From: Diadema setosum
Taxonomy: Eukaryota; Echinodermata; Echinoidea; Diadematoida; Diadematidae
Reading direction: 5' to 3'
Length of the DNA: 64,000 bases
NCBI RefSeq assembly: GCF_964275005.1
Contig: NC_092686.1
Span: 44,266,333 to 44,330,332, forward strand
How positions within the stretch are numbered: the stretch's first letter is position 1; each line of letters starts with the position of its first letter. A program made the translations under genes and the position numbers. Shown in pieces: positions 11,901 through 22,929 of the stretch. The notes below the pieces were generated by a model. The model was given only the letters and a program-made list of their open reading frames with translations, did not search any database and was not told where the DNA came from.

Positions 11901-14900
11901 AAAATGCTACAGGATATTCTTTTTTTTTTTCTTAACATTTTATACCAGAGGACTATCACATCAGGAGAATATCAAACAGCAGTACCACACAGGAGTACCA
12001 CACAGGAAAATTGTAAGGCAGAATCAACTGAAATTTATAACAAAATTACAAACAAAAAAGCACATATTAATATTCCTCAATTAATTGATAGATGAGTTAT
12101 GCTGTGAATTATAACAATTGATTTGCCATTACTTATCCTGTCCTATACTCCTACAGTATTACCTATTTAGTGAAAGTGCTGATGTAAAGCATGAGAAATT
12201 TCATAAGGACTTCTGTGGTACTCCTGTGGTACTCCTGTGGTACTCCTGTGGTACAAATTTTTACATAGCTCATGAATATTCATAAAAAGCACTCTAGATT
12301 TTAGAAAATACATATATGACTTAAAAAGTCAAAGTATTAATGATGGAACTTACTTTGAACTTTATGAAAGATTGTCTAATTATGTTATGTTATTCCTAAT
12401 ATCATAGATATTGTTATGAAAGTGTAATTTCATATCTTGATAATAAAGTATAATCGAGTTAGTAACCATGCCTTAATGCTTTACGGATAGACGGCCATAT
12501 ATATATGTACTGAGAGGGTCGATGGCTAGCTAGGAATAGAATATGACTATATAGATCTATTATAGGACTAGATTGGCACTTGGCCATTAGACTCTCGTTT
12601 GAGGTTATATGTTAGGAGTAGGACAGGTTATTAAGTAGGGCCATGTTTGTCCTAAAATCCATCACTCACCTATCAGAAATATTCCTTGAAATGTGGCTAA
12701 AGTCTCCCAGATTTTTTTTTTTTCGATCTATCCTGTGTGGTACTCTCCTGTGGTACCATGGAAATGCTGTGTGGTACTGCCCTGCGGTAATGCTGTGTGG
12801 TAATGATCGACCTGTGGTACTGTCCCAAAATACCACAGGACAGTTCCTGTGGTACTGTTCTGTGGTACTAGTCCTGTGGTACTGCCCTGTGGTACGTAGC
12901 AAAATACCACAGGAATTCCTGTGGTACTGCCCTGTGGTACGTCCCAAAATACCACAGGAATTCCTGTGGTACTGTCCTGTGGTACCGGTCCTGTGGTACT
13001 TTCCTGTGGTACTGCCCTGTGGTACGTCCCAAAATACCACAGGAATTCCTGTGGTACTGTCCTGTGGTATGTCCCAAAATACCACAGGACAATTCCTGTG
13101 GTACTGTCCTGTGGTACTTTCCTGTGGTACTGTCCTGTGGTACCGTCCTGTGGTAATTACCACAGGAGTACCACAGGACTTTTTTGTAAGGGTTTCTATC
13201 TGGTTAAAAAAAAAATGCCCTGAAAAATGCTCCAAGTCCCCCTGCATATGTGCATATAAAGGAAATGAGAATTTAATCTCAGGTAGCACAGAATGAAGTA
13301 AAATTACTCGAATTCTCACTTGTACTGTTTTTCAAAACAGATAGAGACTGCGGATGAGGAGGCAGAGAGAAAGAGGTCCCGCAAGGAGCGACTATCCAGC
13401 GATGCCATGAATGATGACCCCAACCTTGTTACCTTGTCCAGACAGGAGGTTAGTCTGTTAACACGTTTGATATCTTTGTACCGCAATACATTTGGTCCTG
13501 CTTAGTAAGTAGGCTCTAATACAGCAAACATGTTGTTAGCTTGGCTTATTATCTTTTCAATGCCTAACAAAATGAGATGACATGTAGTTTCTGAGATCAG
13601 AGAGAGTAGGATGCCATCATGTGACACCAAACTGTGATGGTTTTAAGAGTGAAAATAGCGAGCTTTATATCTGCAACACCAACATTAACCCTATTCTAAC
13701 TGGGCTCTTTGAGACCAAGTTTTTACTGGGGGGGGGTCAATTTGACCACCCCCCCCCCCTTCAGATCTCAGCCGTCAATCGCGTGATCGCCACGAAATTT
13801 TGCCTGAAGATAGAGCTGGATGTCAACTACAAGATTACATGGTCATACAATACAAAAATATTTCCTTTCTATTTTTAATAAATTAATTATGCAAATTTGT
13901 GCATGAAATCATATTTTCACCTATAACTCCATTAAAAAGACTGGAGGATTGCTAAATTTTTGTGTCAGAATTCCTCAAGACACATCAAACAGTTTTTGTG
14001 TAAAAAAAATAGCACAATCAATATCAATTTCTTTTGTTTTCTATTGTTTTGTTAATTTCTTATGTATTTTATTGTTTATTCGACCTTTTGTTTTTTATTG
14101 TTTTTTTTGCCAAAATTTGTTGCAGGCACTTTTTCAGGCTTATCTACACTAGAATTGATTAATTTCAATGGTTAAAAGTTGAAATAATCTTATTTATATC
14201 AATTTAACCAAAAAACACAATTTGCATTGGATTTGCACACGATATCATGAATTTGAGCTGTTTTTGGGTTGACATGCATATGCAAAACATTACGTAACTT
14301 CAGAACGGTGTACCCGAACATCACAAATTTGGTCTCAAAATATGCGGGAGACTTCAATGAAAAAAGTCGTGAAACGAGGCGGCAAAATCTTTGCGCGTTG
14401 CGAAATCGTGGCGCAAAACGTCGAGGGGGGGGGGTCAATTTGACCCCCCCCCAGTTAGAATAGGGTTAAAGATGACACTACTAGGCTAAAAATGGTGTTC
14501 TGCACATGCATGAGACAGCTGTTTCCATTGTTCAGCCAGGGAGGCTGCGTCATCCTAGCATTTGCGGCATAGATCTAGAGCTTGCTAGTTTCAAAGAGCA
14601 GAGGATTTTCTTGCAAGTGATAGCTACTGGTCAATATTCATGATATTCACACTCGGAAAAAAACAGAAGCAAGAAAGCACAGTTTTATTGCTTATTTCCT
14701 TCCTTTGAGTGTGGGAAATGGGTAAGGGTTTGCGCCCATGCTTCTTTTATCAAGTTTTTTTGGACATGTCTCTGAGTGCCCCTACTGCAGACAGCAGTTT
14801 GACAGGGTGATGCTCTTTAATATCTAATGGGAAGGTCTATATTTTTCTTATGAAATTCATGAGTGTTGGTACACTTTCTAACTTTGCATAGATTTTCTTA

Positions 14901-17900
14901 CCCTGTTTCCAAACACTTGAAGCAGCATTTTTGCAGTATGCAATATTTTAAGAAGCTGGCCAAAGCTAAAATGGCAGCAACATTCAGCCAGTCCATCACA
15001 ATGCACTGCTAATGTTTTTGGAGTCAATTTATGAAGGGTCCTTTTATGTGGCTTAGCATGTGCTGGAAGTGTATTATGCATTTTACCTCACAGGTTCAAC
15101 ATTTGTCTTCTTGCAGGTGATACGACGACTGAGAGAACGAGGAGAACCGATCAGACTCTTTGGTGAGACCGACACAGAAGCATTCTTCAGGCTTCGGAAA
15201 ATTGAAATGTTAGCTCCAGAGATTAATAAGGTAATCAAAGATACATGCTGTAATATTGGTGCACATTGCAGCTTCTTCGGTCAAAGTACTTGCTTTGTTA
15301 GCAAATTTATTATTTTGTTTTATATGTTTTGTTTGTTTGTTTGTTCATTTTGCTCCCCTGTCCATCTGTAAATTGTTAAGGCTTCATATGTATTCCTTCA
15401 TTGTGTTTCATGTGATGTGTTGCCGTTGATACTTTTACTGAAGCTTGCATTAACCCGTTGAGGACGAGTCCCGAGTATAATCGGGCAGGGATCTGTGGGA
15501 AATGTGTGTTGTAGCAAAATCAGTCCATCCAAAACGGGTTAAAAACAGAGAGATTGTATAAAAGACCCGGTAGTGTGGGGATTCATGGGTGGCCCAATTC
15601 ATTCACTGCCCATTGGGGTACTGTACATTAGAAACCACAAATAGCACCAGTCAGCGAATATACACATGCATCAAGTTTATGTGTATCGGTAATGGTCGAC
15701 TCCAGTCAAAATTCTTTGGCTGTGTGTCTACTTACACAGAAAATTGTGATAAAGCTATGCACAATTTATTGGGGGAATTTTTGGATATATCCAAGCCGAA
15801 CCAGCCTCTCATTCCATGGTATCCCACCGCTACCAGATTTTTAACATGGACACATGAGCAAGTGAGCTTTTTGAAATGCATTGAAATCTGGCAGTGCTGT
15901 TATTTCAGTGCAGTAAGAGAAGCTATCTGTTGGAACTTGTTTGAACAAAGTAGCTCTCTTTGTAGGCCCCCAAATTATTTTTTGTGTTTATCACCCTTTT
16001 GCGTTCCAATTTCAGGGTCTGAGGAACGACTTCAAGGAGGCCATGGACAAGGTCGACCAGCAGTACCTGGAGGAATTGGTGAAGGCGCAGGGAGAAGATG
16101 TTCCAACCAGTGCCTACGACATCAAGTACGACGATGACGGCAACACCATTGACACCATCCTCCAAATGGCAGAAGGGATGGGCAAGGGTGACGAAGAAGT
16201 GGACAATAAACTCGTCCTGGTCTATCTGAAGGTAAGGATGAGTTGGTGTTCGGCTTAACCAAGTACTCAGTATGCCCAGAGTTGTAATCTTCAGTTTTCT
16301 TGTTGTGCTGTGGAGTTGTTCAAGAGAGAAACCCTTCATAGGTACATTATTATTACATTCTTGTAAGTGGAAACTTCATTTTCAGTGGCCAGAATGTCTG
16401 TGTTAATTTAAATTCAATCTCATTCTGAAGCTCGATCACAGCTATGTACCTAATGTCAGATATGATATGTGAGTCATGATAGAGCAATATGTGAATCGTG
16501 TGTGTGTGTGTAAATAGTGTAGAGGAGCTGATATCATCTCTTGCATGAAATTGTGTGTGTCGGCACACATTGCAGTTGTTGTGTGATCTGTACTGTGCCA
16601 TACATTTGAGTTGGATATGTTCCAAGTGGCACTAAATCTATTTTGAAAACTTTGAAAAAATAAAAAAGACTTAATTCAAACAAGGGCTTTAACTTGTTAG
16701 TATTTTCTAAACTCTTATTGTTTTGTTTGTGATTGCGATAGTGTTGATTTGGGTTGGTTGTTATAAGAAATATATTAATTTTGTATGCACCTTTCTGCTT
16801 GTTTATTATAGTTTTTGTTGAAAGGATGGGCTCAGGAACTGAACTCCAGACCTGAAGATCTCAAGCGGAGTACAAAAGGCAGACTGCAGAGTGCTACATA
16901 CAGCCAGACCTCAGCATATCTCAGACCACTTCTCAACAAACTCAAGAAAAAGGTATAGCGTGTTGATAGAGTTGGTTGATGCCTTCATCTCATCAAAGTT
17001 AATTTTTTGCACGAGGCATCCTGACTTATATTCAATACATATTTACAAATTTGTACTGTGATAAATGCAAAGAAAGCAAAAATTTCTTGGAAATGTTTGA
17101 TCAACTGAAAGTGTCATAGGGTTCTTATTAATTATATAACTTATATGTAATTAATAAATTAACCTGACTTTGAAAGAACATTTAGAGGTTATGACTCTCC
17201 TAAAAACCAACCAAATCTTGCACTGCCCCTTGTCATAAATGAATGAAGGTCTTATTCTCTAAATTTCCTTGATCTTACAAGAACATGTGTGACATTTTCT
17301 CTGCACCATATGTTGAATCATGTTCATTGTGCGAGTTGTTACTCAGGTGTATTACAGAGCCATTTATGTTGAGAGAACTTGCTTTCAACCCCTCTCCCAC
17401 AGAGTTTACCATATATGGAAGAACCTCTTTGTAACCAAAGACTTCACAACCATGACAAATGCTTGTTTCAGGTTTCCTACTACGAATATCAGCGTACAAA
17501 AGCCAAGAAATACAAAGAATTGGGACCCGCGAAATCACCTTGTATTAAATAGGGCTTTGTTATATCTGACCTCTTAACAATGCAGTTTCCGCAGTATCTC
17601 ATTATATATGCACTAAGACTTACCCCCTGTAGGTCATGTAATGTGAGTCTAGATCCAGCATGGAAAAAATCTTTTTTTTCTTCTTCTTCTTCATGTGATT
17701 GATTCTTTGTTTCTCTGTATTCAGACTCTTTCAGCAGACATCTTGGACAGCCTTGTTGCCATTGTGAGATTTATGCTGCAGCGAGAGTATGTCAAGGTGA
17801 GGAGAAAATTTAAAACTACTTGCTTCACATCATCAATGAAATCATGCTTCCTCCCAACTCTTCATTGTCCTTTGCAATTTCTAGTATATGTTTTCATTTC

Positions 17901-20900
17901 CATGCAGTACTTCATATAATGGCCATGTGCTGTATTGACTAGAGTTTGGATTCTATGTGGCCATGACTAGGGAAGCAGAAGATCTGCTTGTAGATCCCAC
18001 TTTTCAACATCCAGTGTAAACACATTGCAAGAGGAGTTAAAACAATCATATAAAGTGATGTAGATCATAAAAAATTTTAGATGTTGGTATTGTAAAGTTC
18101 TCTGTTGGCCAATTTTGGTTTTGTTGTCCCCGCCGAACGAGTTCGAGCAGGGGACTATGAAACGGGCTCCGTACGTGTGTGTGTCCGTGTGTCCGTCCGT
18201 CCGTCCGTCCGTCCGTCCGTGTGTCCGTCCGTCCGTCCGTGTGTCCGTGTGTGCGTCCGTGTGTGATCAAAATCTTCAATTTGCTACTTCTCTGTCATTT
18301 ATGAGCCAATTTTGATTCTGTTTGCTTTATATGATAGCACTACATGGGAGCTTTGAAACTTCTACACAGAATTTCAGTCGTGACCTTTGACCTTGACCTT
18401 TGACCTATATTGTACATTTTGCTACAAAATGCTACTCCTTCGCCATTTCTAACCCGATTTCGATTCCGTTTGCTTTATGTGATGGCACTAGGTGAGGGCT
18501 TCAAAACTTCTACACAGAATTTTGACCTTTGACTTCTTTGACCTTTGACCTTGATTTTTTGACCTATATTGTACATTTTGCTACAAAATGCTACTCCTTC
18601 GCCATTTCTAACCCGATTTCGATTCCATTTGCTTTATGTGATGGCACTAGGTGAGGGCTTCAAAACTTCTACACAGAATTTTGACCTTTGACCTTGATTT
18701 TTGACCTATATTGTACATTTTGCTACGAAATGCTACTCCTTCGCCATTTTTAACCCGATTTCAATTCCGTTTGCTTTATATGATGGCACTAGTTGAGGGC
18801 TTCAAAACTTCTACACAGAATTTTGACCTTTGACTTCTTTGACCTTTGACCTTGATTTTTGACCTATATTGTGCATTTTGCTACAGAATGCTACTCCTTC
18901 GCCATTTCTAACCCGATTTCGATTCCGTTTGCTTTATGTGATAGCACTAGGTGAGGGCTTCAGAACTTCTACACAGAATTTTGACCTTTGTCTTCTTTGA
19001 CCTTTGACCTTGATTTTTGACCTATATTGTACATTGGCTACAAAATGCTACTCCTTCGCCATTTCTAACCCAATTTCGATTCCATTTGCTTTATGTGATG
19101 GCACTAGGTGAGGGCTTCAAAACTTCTACACAGAATTTTGACCTTTGACTTCTTTGACCTTTGACCTTGATTTTTTACCTATATTGCACATTTTGTTACA
19201 AAATGCTACTTCCGGCGGGGACATATGTTACGCACCGCGTAATTTCTACTTTTCCTTGTTGTTGTTGTTATGTTATGTTGTTGTTATGTTATGTCATGTC
19301 ATGTCATGTCATATTATGTTATATAAAGGATTGGACAAACTACTACTTACATTATTATGGAAGACAAGTTTACTTTGAATGGGAGTGGAGGGATGCTACA
19401 TGGTGCTGTCTTGTAGTCTTGTAGACTTGAAGTTCTGAAGTGCTCAGATTCATCCTGAGGCTGCTTGCCATAATCAAGTTCACCACAATGAACATAATAT
19501 ACCTAAAATACATTTGTATCTTTGCATATTCAGATTAGCTAAGAGAACCAACAGAGGTAAAGATATAGAGGAGGCCAGTTAAAATACAAGAACCAAGTTC
19601 ACCTTAGAATCTAATGAAAGCAAGTAGGATAAAGATGTCAACTGTGCAACTGATTGACAACTAGATGTCAACTAGCTTGGGTGAATACCTAACACAGAAT
19701 ATTGAACAAAAGAATCAGATGTGAGGTGCAATGGATGAACACATCTGAATAGAAAAGGAATAAAATTGATCACAGAAATAGAGTTAAGGTTGATGAGAAT
19801 GGATGACAACCCAAAGACCTATACAAACTGAACTAAATACCAAACTAGAACTGGAAAAAAGTTAACATTCAGCTTAGCTGTCGAACAGGAGTTTGAAATT
19901 TTGATAGGAAAATTGATAGGAGCCCGTCATCTCATCAGGTCTTGTACCAAACCACACCAATATAGTTTCCTGTTCTTGATGGTATATGTGACATTAGTTA
20001 TGAAAAATATTTGAAAGTTGTCTCTGTTTAATCACTCATTCTGTTTTACACAGGCGAATGATGCATACCTGCAAATGGCCATCGGCAATGCCCCCTGGCC
20101 CATTGGAGTAACCATGGTGGGAATCCACGTCAGGACGGGGCGTGAAAAGATCTTCTCCAAGAATGTAGCTCGTATCCTTTGTCATTCAGTACTGGTGCTT
20201 TCTATTATTGTATACCTGTTTGATTCTCTTTTTTTCACTTCATTGCTCTTTCTATTCTTTGTTGCCATCAAATACTGCAATCTTGATCATTATTTACGTG
20301 TATATAGGGCAGTTTAGCAGCACATTAAAAACACACTCAATACAACACATAGGCTACTGTAGTAAAGTGCCTGTGCAACAATACACCATGTTTTGTCTAG
20401 TCTGTTGCGCTAACACATGTACGCTTGTGACATTTGTGAACTCTGGCTGCAAGTGCGCAAACTCTTGCTACAAGTGCAAGTCACAACTTAGTGCAGAGTC
20501 TACTTCAAATTCTGGTAACTGCTTTTTTATCTGTTTATGCCTTCGCTAGATAATCATTAAACATTGATAATAATTATGTTGGATGGTTTCATTTCATGGA
20601 ATACCAGCACATGCTAGAGCCAATATTCCTGGGTATTCCATGAAATGCCATCCAATATAATATGAATTCATATCATATCTGTGTTTTCTATGTGTTTTGT
20701 GTGTCACAACCTGATTGATCAGAGAATTTGTCCCCTCCCTACAAACTTAAAGGGATGGTATAGTTTTGGTTGAGATGGGGTCTCAGCTTTCAACTTTTTG
20801 TGAGATGATTAGAAACCACTTATGAAGTATTAAAGAGCAGACACTTCTAGAGGAATTCAAAGTTTATTTGATGAAAATCGATTTTGAAAGGCTGAGATAA

Positions 20901-21957
20901 CCAAAAACAAAGTAAAACAAAGTGATCCTAATAGAATGTGGGTCCCACCTTTTATTAGGATTGCTTTGTCTTGGATGTCTCAGCCAATTAAAAAAAACAA
21001 ACAGTTTTCGTCAAATGAACTTTGAATTCCTTGTAGAATTGTATGCTCTTTCATATTTCTTCAGAGGTTTCTCATTACCTCACAAAGAAGTTGGAAACCT
21101 GAAGTCCCATCTCAACCAAAGCTTATCATCCCTTTTATTAACGTTTATGTCATACCTGCCAACATTTCAAGATGAAATATCTTACTCGCGGATTACAAAA
21201 ATCTTATTTTAAATGCAAACTGAAGTTAAAAATCTTACTTTCGGTCAAATCTTCAGAAAATACACATGAAAGGTATATCTGAATATTTTTAAAAAATCTG
21301 ATTTCTCTGACAGAAAATCTGATTTTGCTATTTTTAACGTAAAAAATCTTACTGAATCTGATAAAATCTTACTAGTTGGCAAGTATGTTATGTGTATTGT
21401 ATCCACTGGATGCGAACAGACGGGTGATTATTATTTGCATAGAGTTGGTTACAATTACAAAATATCTGCCTATTCACTCTGATGTGAAATAACAACAACA
21501 CTTCATGTACTAGTACCTGATTTTAGAATTTTGTGCAGTTTTTTCAGGTTCATATGTACATGTGTAGCCAACGTGTCTACATTATCAACTCATTCATTTT
21601 ATAGCAGAACCTGGTTGAGAGTCCTTAACATGATGAGTTCAGATGTATTGAATGATGAAACTCAGAGGAAATACATCCAGGTAAATACCAAGTTTCTAGC
21701 GCCACGAATATCTTACAATCCTGCATCACAACTTTGTTGTAGTGTGAAAATGCCAGTCAATGAATTAGAATGCGTGGCAAGAATCTTGAATCTCTGTGCT
21801 TCCACCAAGGGAGCCATTGGGATTATGTCCTCTTCTTATTTATCTTTCATTCCATCAATCTGTCTAAATTTTCATCCTTGTAATTCCATTTACAAGATAT
21901 TTAAAGAACTATCTCAGCAGACTGTATCTGATTGATTGCAACCCCCCCCAAAAAACA

Positions 21958-21989
<32 letters not shown>

Positions 21990-22458
21990 ACAGGGAAGCT
22001 GCGTACATGTTAATTGTGAACTTTCTGCCCTGCATGAGTTTGTCATATTTTCTCACTAACATTGTTCACACTTCCAGTCACATCCCCATGACGCAAGGCA
22101 ATCAACTAATATTTGATGTCAATATTTATGAAGTCAATGTTTGAGTCATGTTAACAGGATGAAAGCAGTTAATAAATGGAAGGCCACAAGTGCATGGTTC
22201 AACAAGGTCAAATGCACTCCATTGTTACAAACTCTTGTAGTTGTGTTTAGCAAATTATTAAGTATGTAATGAAGAAGAGTATTGCTGGTAATTGTTTAGG
22301 AGGGTGGAGGAGGTGCAATTATAGAACACTGGTGTAGTAAAGTTTGTTATTTTATTCTTTCTTTCCAGGCGTTGAAGCGACTCATGACATTATGTCAGCG
22401 GCACTATCCGACAGATCCCTCCAAGAGTGTGGAATATCTTGGCGTCAACCTGTTCTAA
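5946..22458 (+). CDS. PRPF18: Pre-mRNA-splicing factor 18 (PRPF18), 10 coding exons
   Basis: Second-step splicing factor that acts with SLU7 in the spliceosome to help dock the 3' splice site. Exons: 5946-6014, 9346-9420, 13341-13448, 15117-15230, 16016-16231, 16812-16952, 17725-17796, 20054-20171, 21643-21680, 22369-22458. All junctions are GT-AG and phases agree. The product is 346 aa (human about 342). It begins [17 protein letters not shown]. The SFM/PSF motif ([20 protein letters not shown]) is at residues 80-99. The Prp18 domain covers roughly 190-340, with the conserved loop [14 protein letters not shown], then TGREKIFS and [11 protein letters not shown]. The reading ends [10 protein letters not shown], slightly longer than the vertebrate tail. 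Intron 2 holds a foldback transposon, intron 1 a LINE fragment and intron 3 a piggyBac-like MITE. No damage to the coding frame is seen. Confidence 0.97.
6780..7090. other. CpG-rich island-like segment in PRPF18 intron 1
   Basis: About 300 bp rich in GCGCG and ACGCGCGTGCG, open on both strands, in an otherwise AT-rich intron. No splice-supported exon or known protein was recognised. It could be an intronic regulatory CpG island or a piece of an unknown repeat. Confidence 0.3.
7490..8215 (-). mobile_element. 5'-truncated LINE fragment in PRPF18 intron 1
   Basis: Minus-strand reading gives the C-terminal half of a CR1/L2/Jockey-like ORF2. [17 protein letters not shown] and LGLLRQTL lie at 8010-8130, [13 protein letters not shown] at 7840-7890, LGWDTL near 7810, and [14 protein letters not shown] near 7590-7630. 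These pieces lie in different frames, so several indels have accumulated. It runs opposite to PRPF18. Confidence 0.88.
8220..8896. other. Intronic sequence with AGATCTAGATCT palindromes
   Basis: Contains overlapping short palindromes around 8290-8325 and 8410-8425 (TAGATCTAGATC, TCTAGATAATCTAGA). No gene seen. Confidence 0.4.
8897..9086. mobile_element. TACAGTAGAACCTCG-type MITE
   Basis: Begins TACAGTAGAACCTCGTTTA and has a GAGATACC...TAACGAGGTAA core. It ends in CATTATAATGAGATTCCTC. The TA-initiated start resembles Tc1/mariner-derived MITEs. A diverged, interrupted relative lies at 23120-23601, sharing the CATCCC...TATTCTTTTGTTTTTA interior and the CAAGCAGCT end. Confidence 0.65.
9087..10118. 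other. PRPF18 exon 2 and flanking intron
   Basis: Apart from exon 2 (9346-9420) the sequence is AT-rich intron with T-runs. The last 40 bases carry a G-run / C-run pair (10081-10116) that can form a hairpin next to the left end of the foldback element. Confidence 0.5.
10138..10432. repeat. Three ~93-bp direct repeats at the outer left arm
   Basis: Three units start near 10139, 10232 and 10327. Each reads GGTACTCCCTGTGGTACT, then a TACCACACAATGTACCACA block, then TTACCACAGGAACTGTGTGG. They are distinct from the 13-bp array that follows and form the outer part of the arm. Confidence 0.75.
10440..11820. repeat. 13-bp tandem array with regularly spaced hairpins
   Basis: The basic unit is AGTACCACAGGAC (13 bp), with small variants such as GGC or AAA in place of GAC. 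About fifteen times the array is interrupted by a reversed block. There TGTCCTGTGGTA, a 10-base spacer TTTTGGGACG, and TACCACAGGACA form a 12-bp stem. Interruptions fall near 10515, 10577, 10662, 10777, 10851, 10944, 11043, 11129, 11177, 11262, 11414, 11498, 11548, 11671 and 11718. The open frames through it on both strands follow from the period and are not genes. Confidence 0.9.
12727..13164. repeat. Right arm: inverted version of the 13-bp array
   Basis: Carries CCTGTGGTACTGT units and spacer CGTCCCAAAA, the reverse complement of the left-arm unit and spacer. The block around CAGGAATTCCTG adds a further short palindrome that recurs at 12909, 12956 and 13044. It is about a quarter to a third the length of the left arm. 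Confidence 0.88.
13193..13684. other. PRPF18 exon 3 and flanks
   Basis: Holds exon 3 (13341-13448) with acceptor TTCAAAACAG and donor GTTAGT. The rest is unremarkable intron. Confidence 0.6.
13685..14469. mobile_element. piggyBac-like MITE in PRPF18 intron 3
   Basis: Bounded by TTAA at both ends (13685-13688, 14466-14469). The inverted termini are TTAACCCTATTCTAACTGG on the left and its exact complement on the right. TTAA target sites and CCC-starting termini are typical of piggyBac. Just inside each end a G-run and C-run bracket a GTCAATTTGAC-type core and can form a hairpin. The interior is homologous, in opposite orientation, to 40017-40799. No transposase. Confidence 0.85.
14470..15116. 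other. PRPF18 intron 3, remainder
   Basis: Ordinary AT-rich intron sequence. No gene or clear repeat recognised. Confidence 0.4.
15450..15542. mobile_element. Short TTAACCCGTT MITE
   Basis: A 93-bp segment begins TTAACCCGTTGAGGACG and ends AACGGGTTAA, a 10-bp inverted repeat including TTAA. It lies in PRPF18 intron 4. An internal CCCGAGTATAATCGGG forms a small hairpin. TTAA ends suggest a piggyBac-type origin; too short to be sure. Confidence 0.65.
18126..19222. mobile_element. GTCCCCGCCG-ended element containing a minisatellite
   Basis: Starts GTCCCCGCCG (18126) and ends CGGCGGGGAC (19222), a 10-bp inverted pair. After the left end comes a (GTCC)n/(GTGT)n microsatellite (18176-18262), then a tandem array of about five copies of a 140-160 bp unit (about 18416-19195) with small differences. 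Each unit carries the phrase GCTACTCCTTCGCCATTTC and a TGACCTTTGACCTTGA block. No coding capacity. It lies in PRPF18 intron 7. Confidence 0.82.
19223..20053. other. PRPF18 intron 7, remainder
   Basis: Contains a TGTTATGTCATGTCATG short-repeat tract at 19260-19325. No gene recognised. Confidence 0.4.
20579..20658. repeat. 80-bp imperfect palindrome
   Basis: TTGGATGG, then TTTCAT, then GGAATACC on the left are mirrored by GGTATTCC, ATGAAAT and CCATCCAA on the right. Probably a tiny hairpin MITE in PRPF18 intron 8. Confidence 0.65.
20747..21141. mobile_element. Long-hairpin MITE bounded by TTAA
   Basis: Left arm from TTAAAGGGATGG and right arm ending CATCCCTTTTATTAA align as inverted copies over about 195 bp each, with TTTGGTTGAGATGGG, GAATTCAAAGTT and GTGGGTCCCAC near the centre. 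Transcribed as part of PRPF18 intron 8, it would fold into a long imperfect hairpin. No protein is coded. Confidence 0.85.
21151..21387. mobile_element. CATACTTGCCAAC-type element, copy 1
   Basis: Begins CATACCTGCCAACATTT and ends AGTTGGCAAGTATG, inverted copies of each other. The interior repeats the phrases AAATCTTAC and AAAATCTGA several times. A second member lies at 24183-24562. Confidence 0.7.
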
Positions 22459-22929
22459 GCACCAGTCATCCACAGGACATGTCTATTAAAGCTCAGAACT
22501 TTTGTGAGACTTGGTATAACATGTGACCATGAGACATGAAGCAGTGTGAATGAATCTGATGCTTTGGTAGCTAAAGGCACACTGTAACGATGCTGATATA
22601 TGCTTGATAGCTGATGTGGCCTGTCAGGACCATAGACCAGATTTGGCAGAAGAGAATGTGAAGCCAGATCTCCTTGGTCCTGAAAGCAATTTTGCGGAAC
22701 AAATGTTAACTCAGGCGGCCTGGAGTAATGGCGGACAAGCATCCAGAAGAGAACATCAATGTGGAGTGATCATTCCTCGTAAAACTGGACTTGCCTTTCA
22801 CCAGAAAGCTTCATGAAGGGACCAAGTTATGACTGATTGACAGAAGGAAACCCGGCGAGACAACCAGAGTGTCCTTTTTTTGAAATCATGTACTAGATTG
22901 TTATGCCTCTCACTACAGTGGAATTTTGT
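22459..22929 (+). other. Presumed PRPF18 3' UTR start
   Basis: Follows the PRPF18 stop directly. No polyadenylation signal is close, so the message probably runs further; AATAAA occurs near 23372 and 23441. Short open stretches here have no family features. Confidence 0.4.

Larger units (their letters stand above)
10119..13192. mobile_element. Foldback-type transposon with repeat-built inverted arms
   Basis: Positions 10119-10146 and 13165-13192 are inverted copies matching at 27 of 28 bases (CCCTAACAAAAAAGTCC against CCCTTACAAAAAAGTCC, then TGTGGTACTCC). Between them lie a left arm of tandem GTACCACAGG-type repeats (to about 11890), a unique middle (about 11900-12725, with a small CTGTGGTACTC array at 12213-12254), and a right arm (12727-13164) carrying the same repeats in reverse complement. 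Long inverted ends built of short tandem subrepeats are the hallmark of foldback elements such as Drosophila FB and sea-urchin TU. No transposase frame or clear target duplication is seen. The element lies wholly inside PRPF18 intron 2. Confidence 0.82.

Noticed and set aside
10119-13192. CRISPR-like array
   Set aside because: Units are contiguous 13-bp repeats without unique spacers, and the setting is a eukaryotic intron.
12643-13319. 217-codon open frames on both strands in the right arm
   Set aside because: Same repeat effect. Both strands are open across the same bases, and PRPF18 exon 3 directly follows.
18176-18262. Coding (GTCC)n/(GTGT)n tract with plus and minus frames
   Set aside because: Simple microsatellite; the frames are serine/valine or threonine/aspartate repeats with no further structure.
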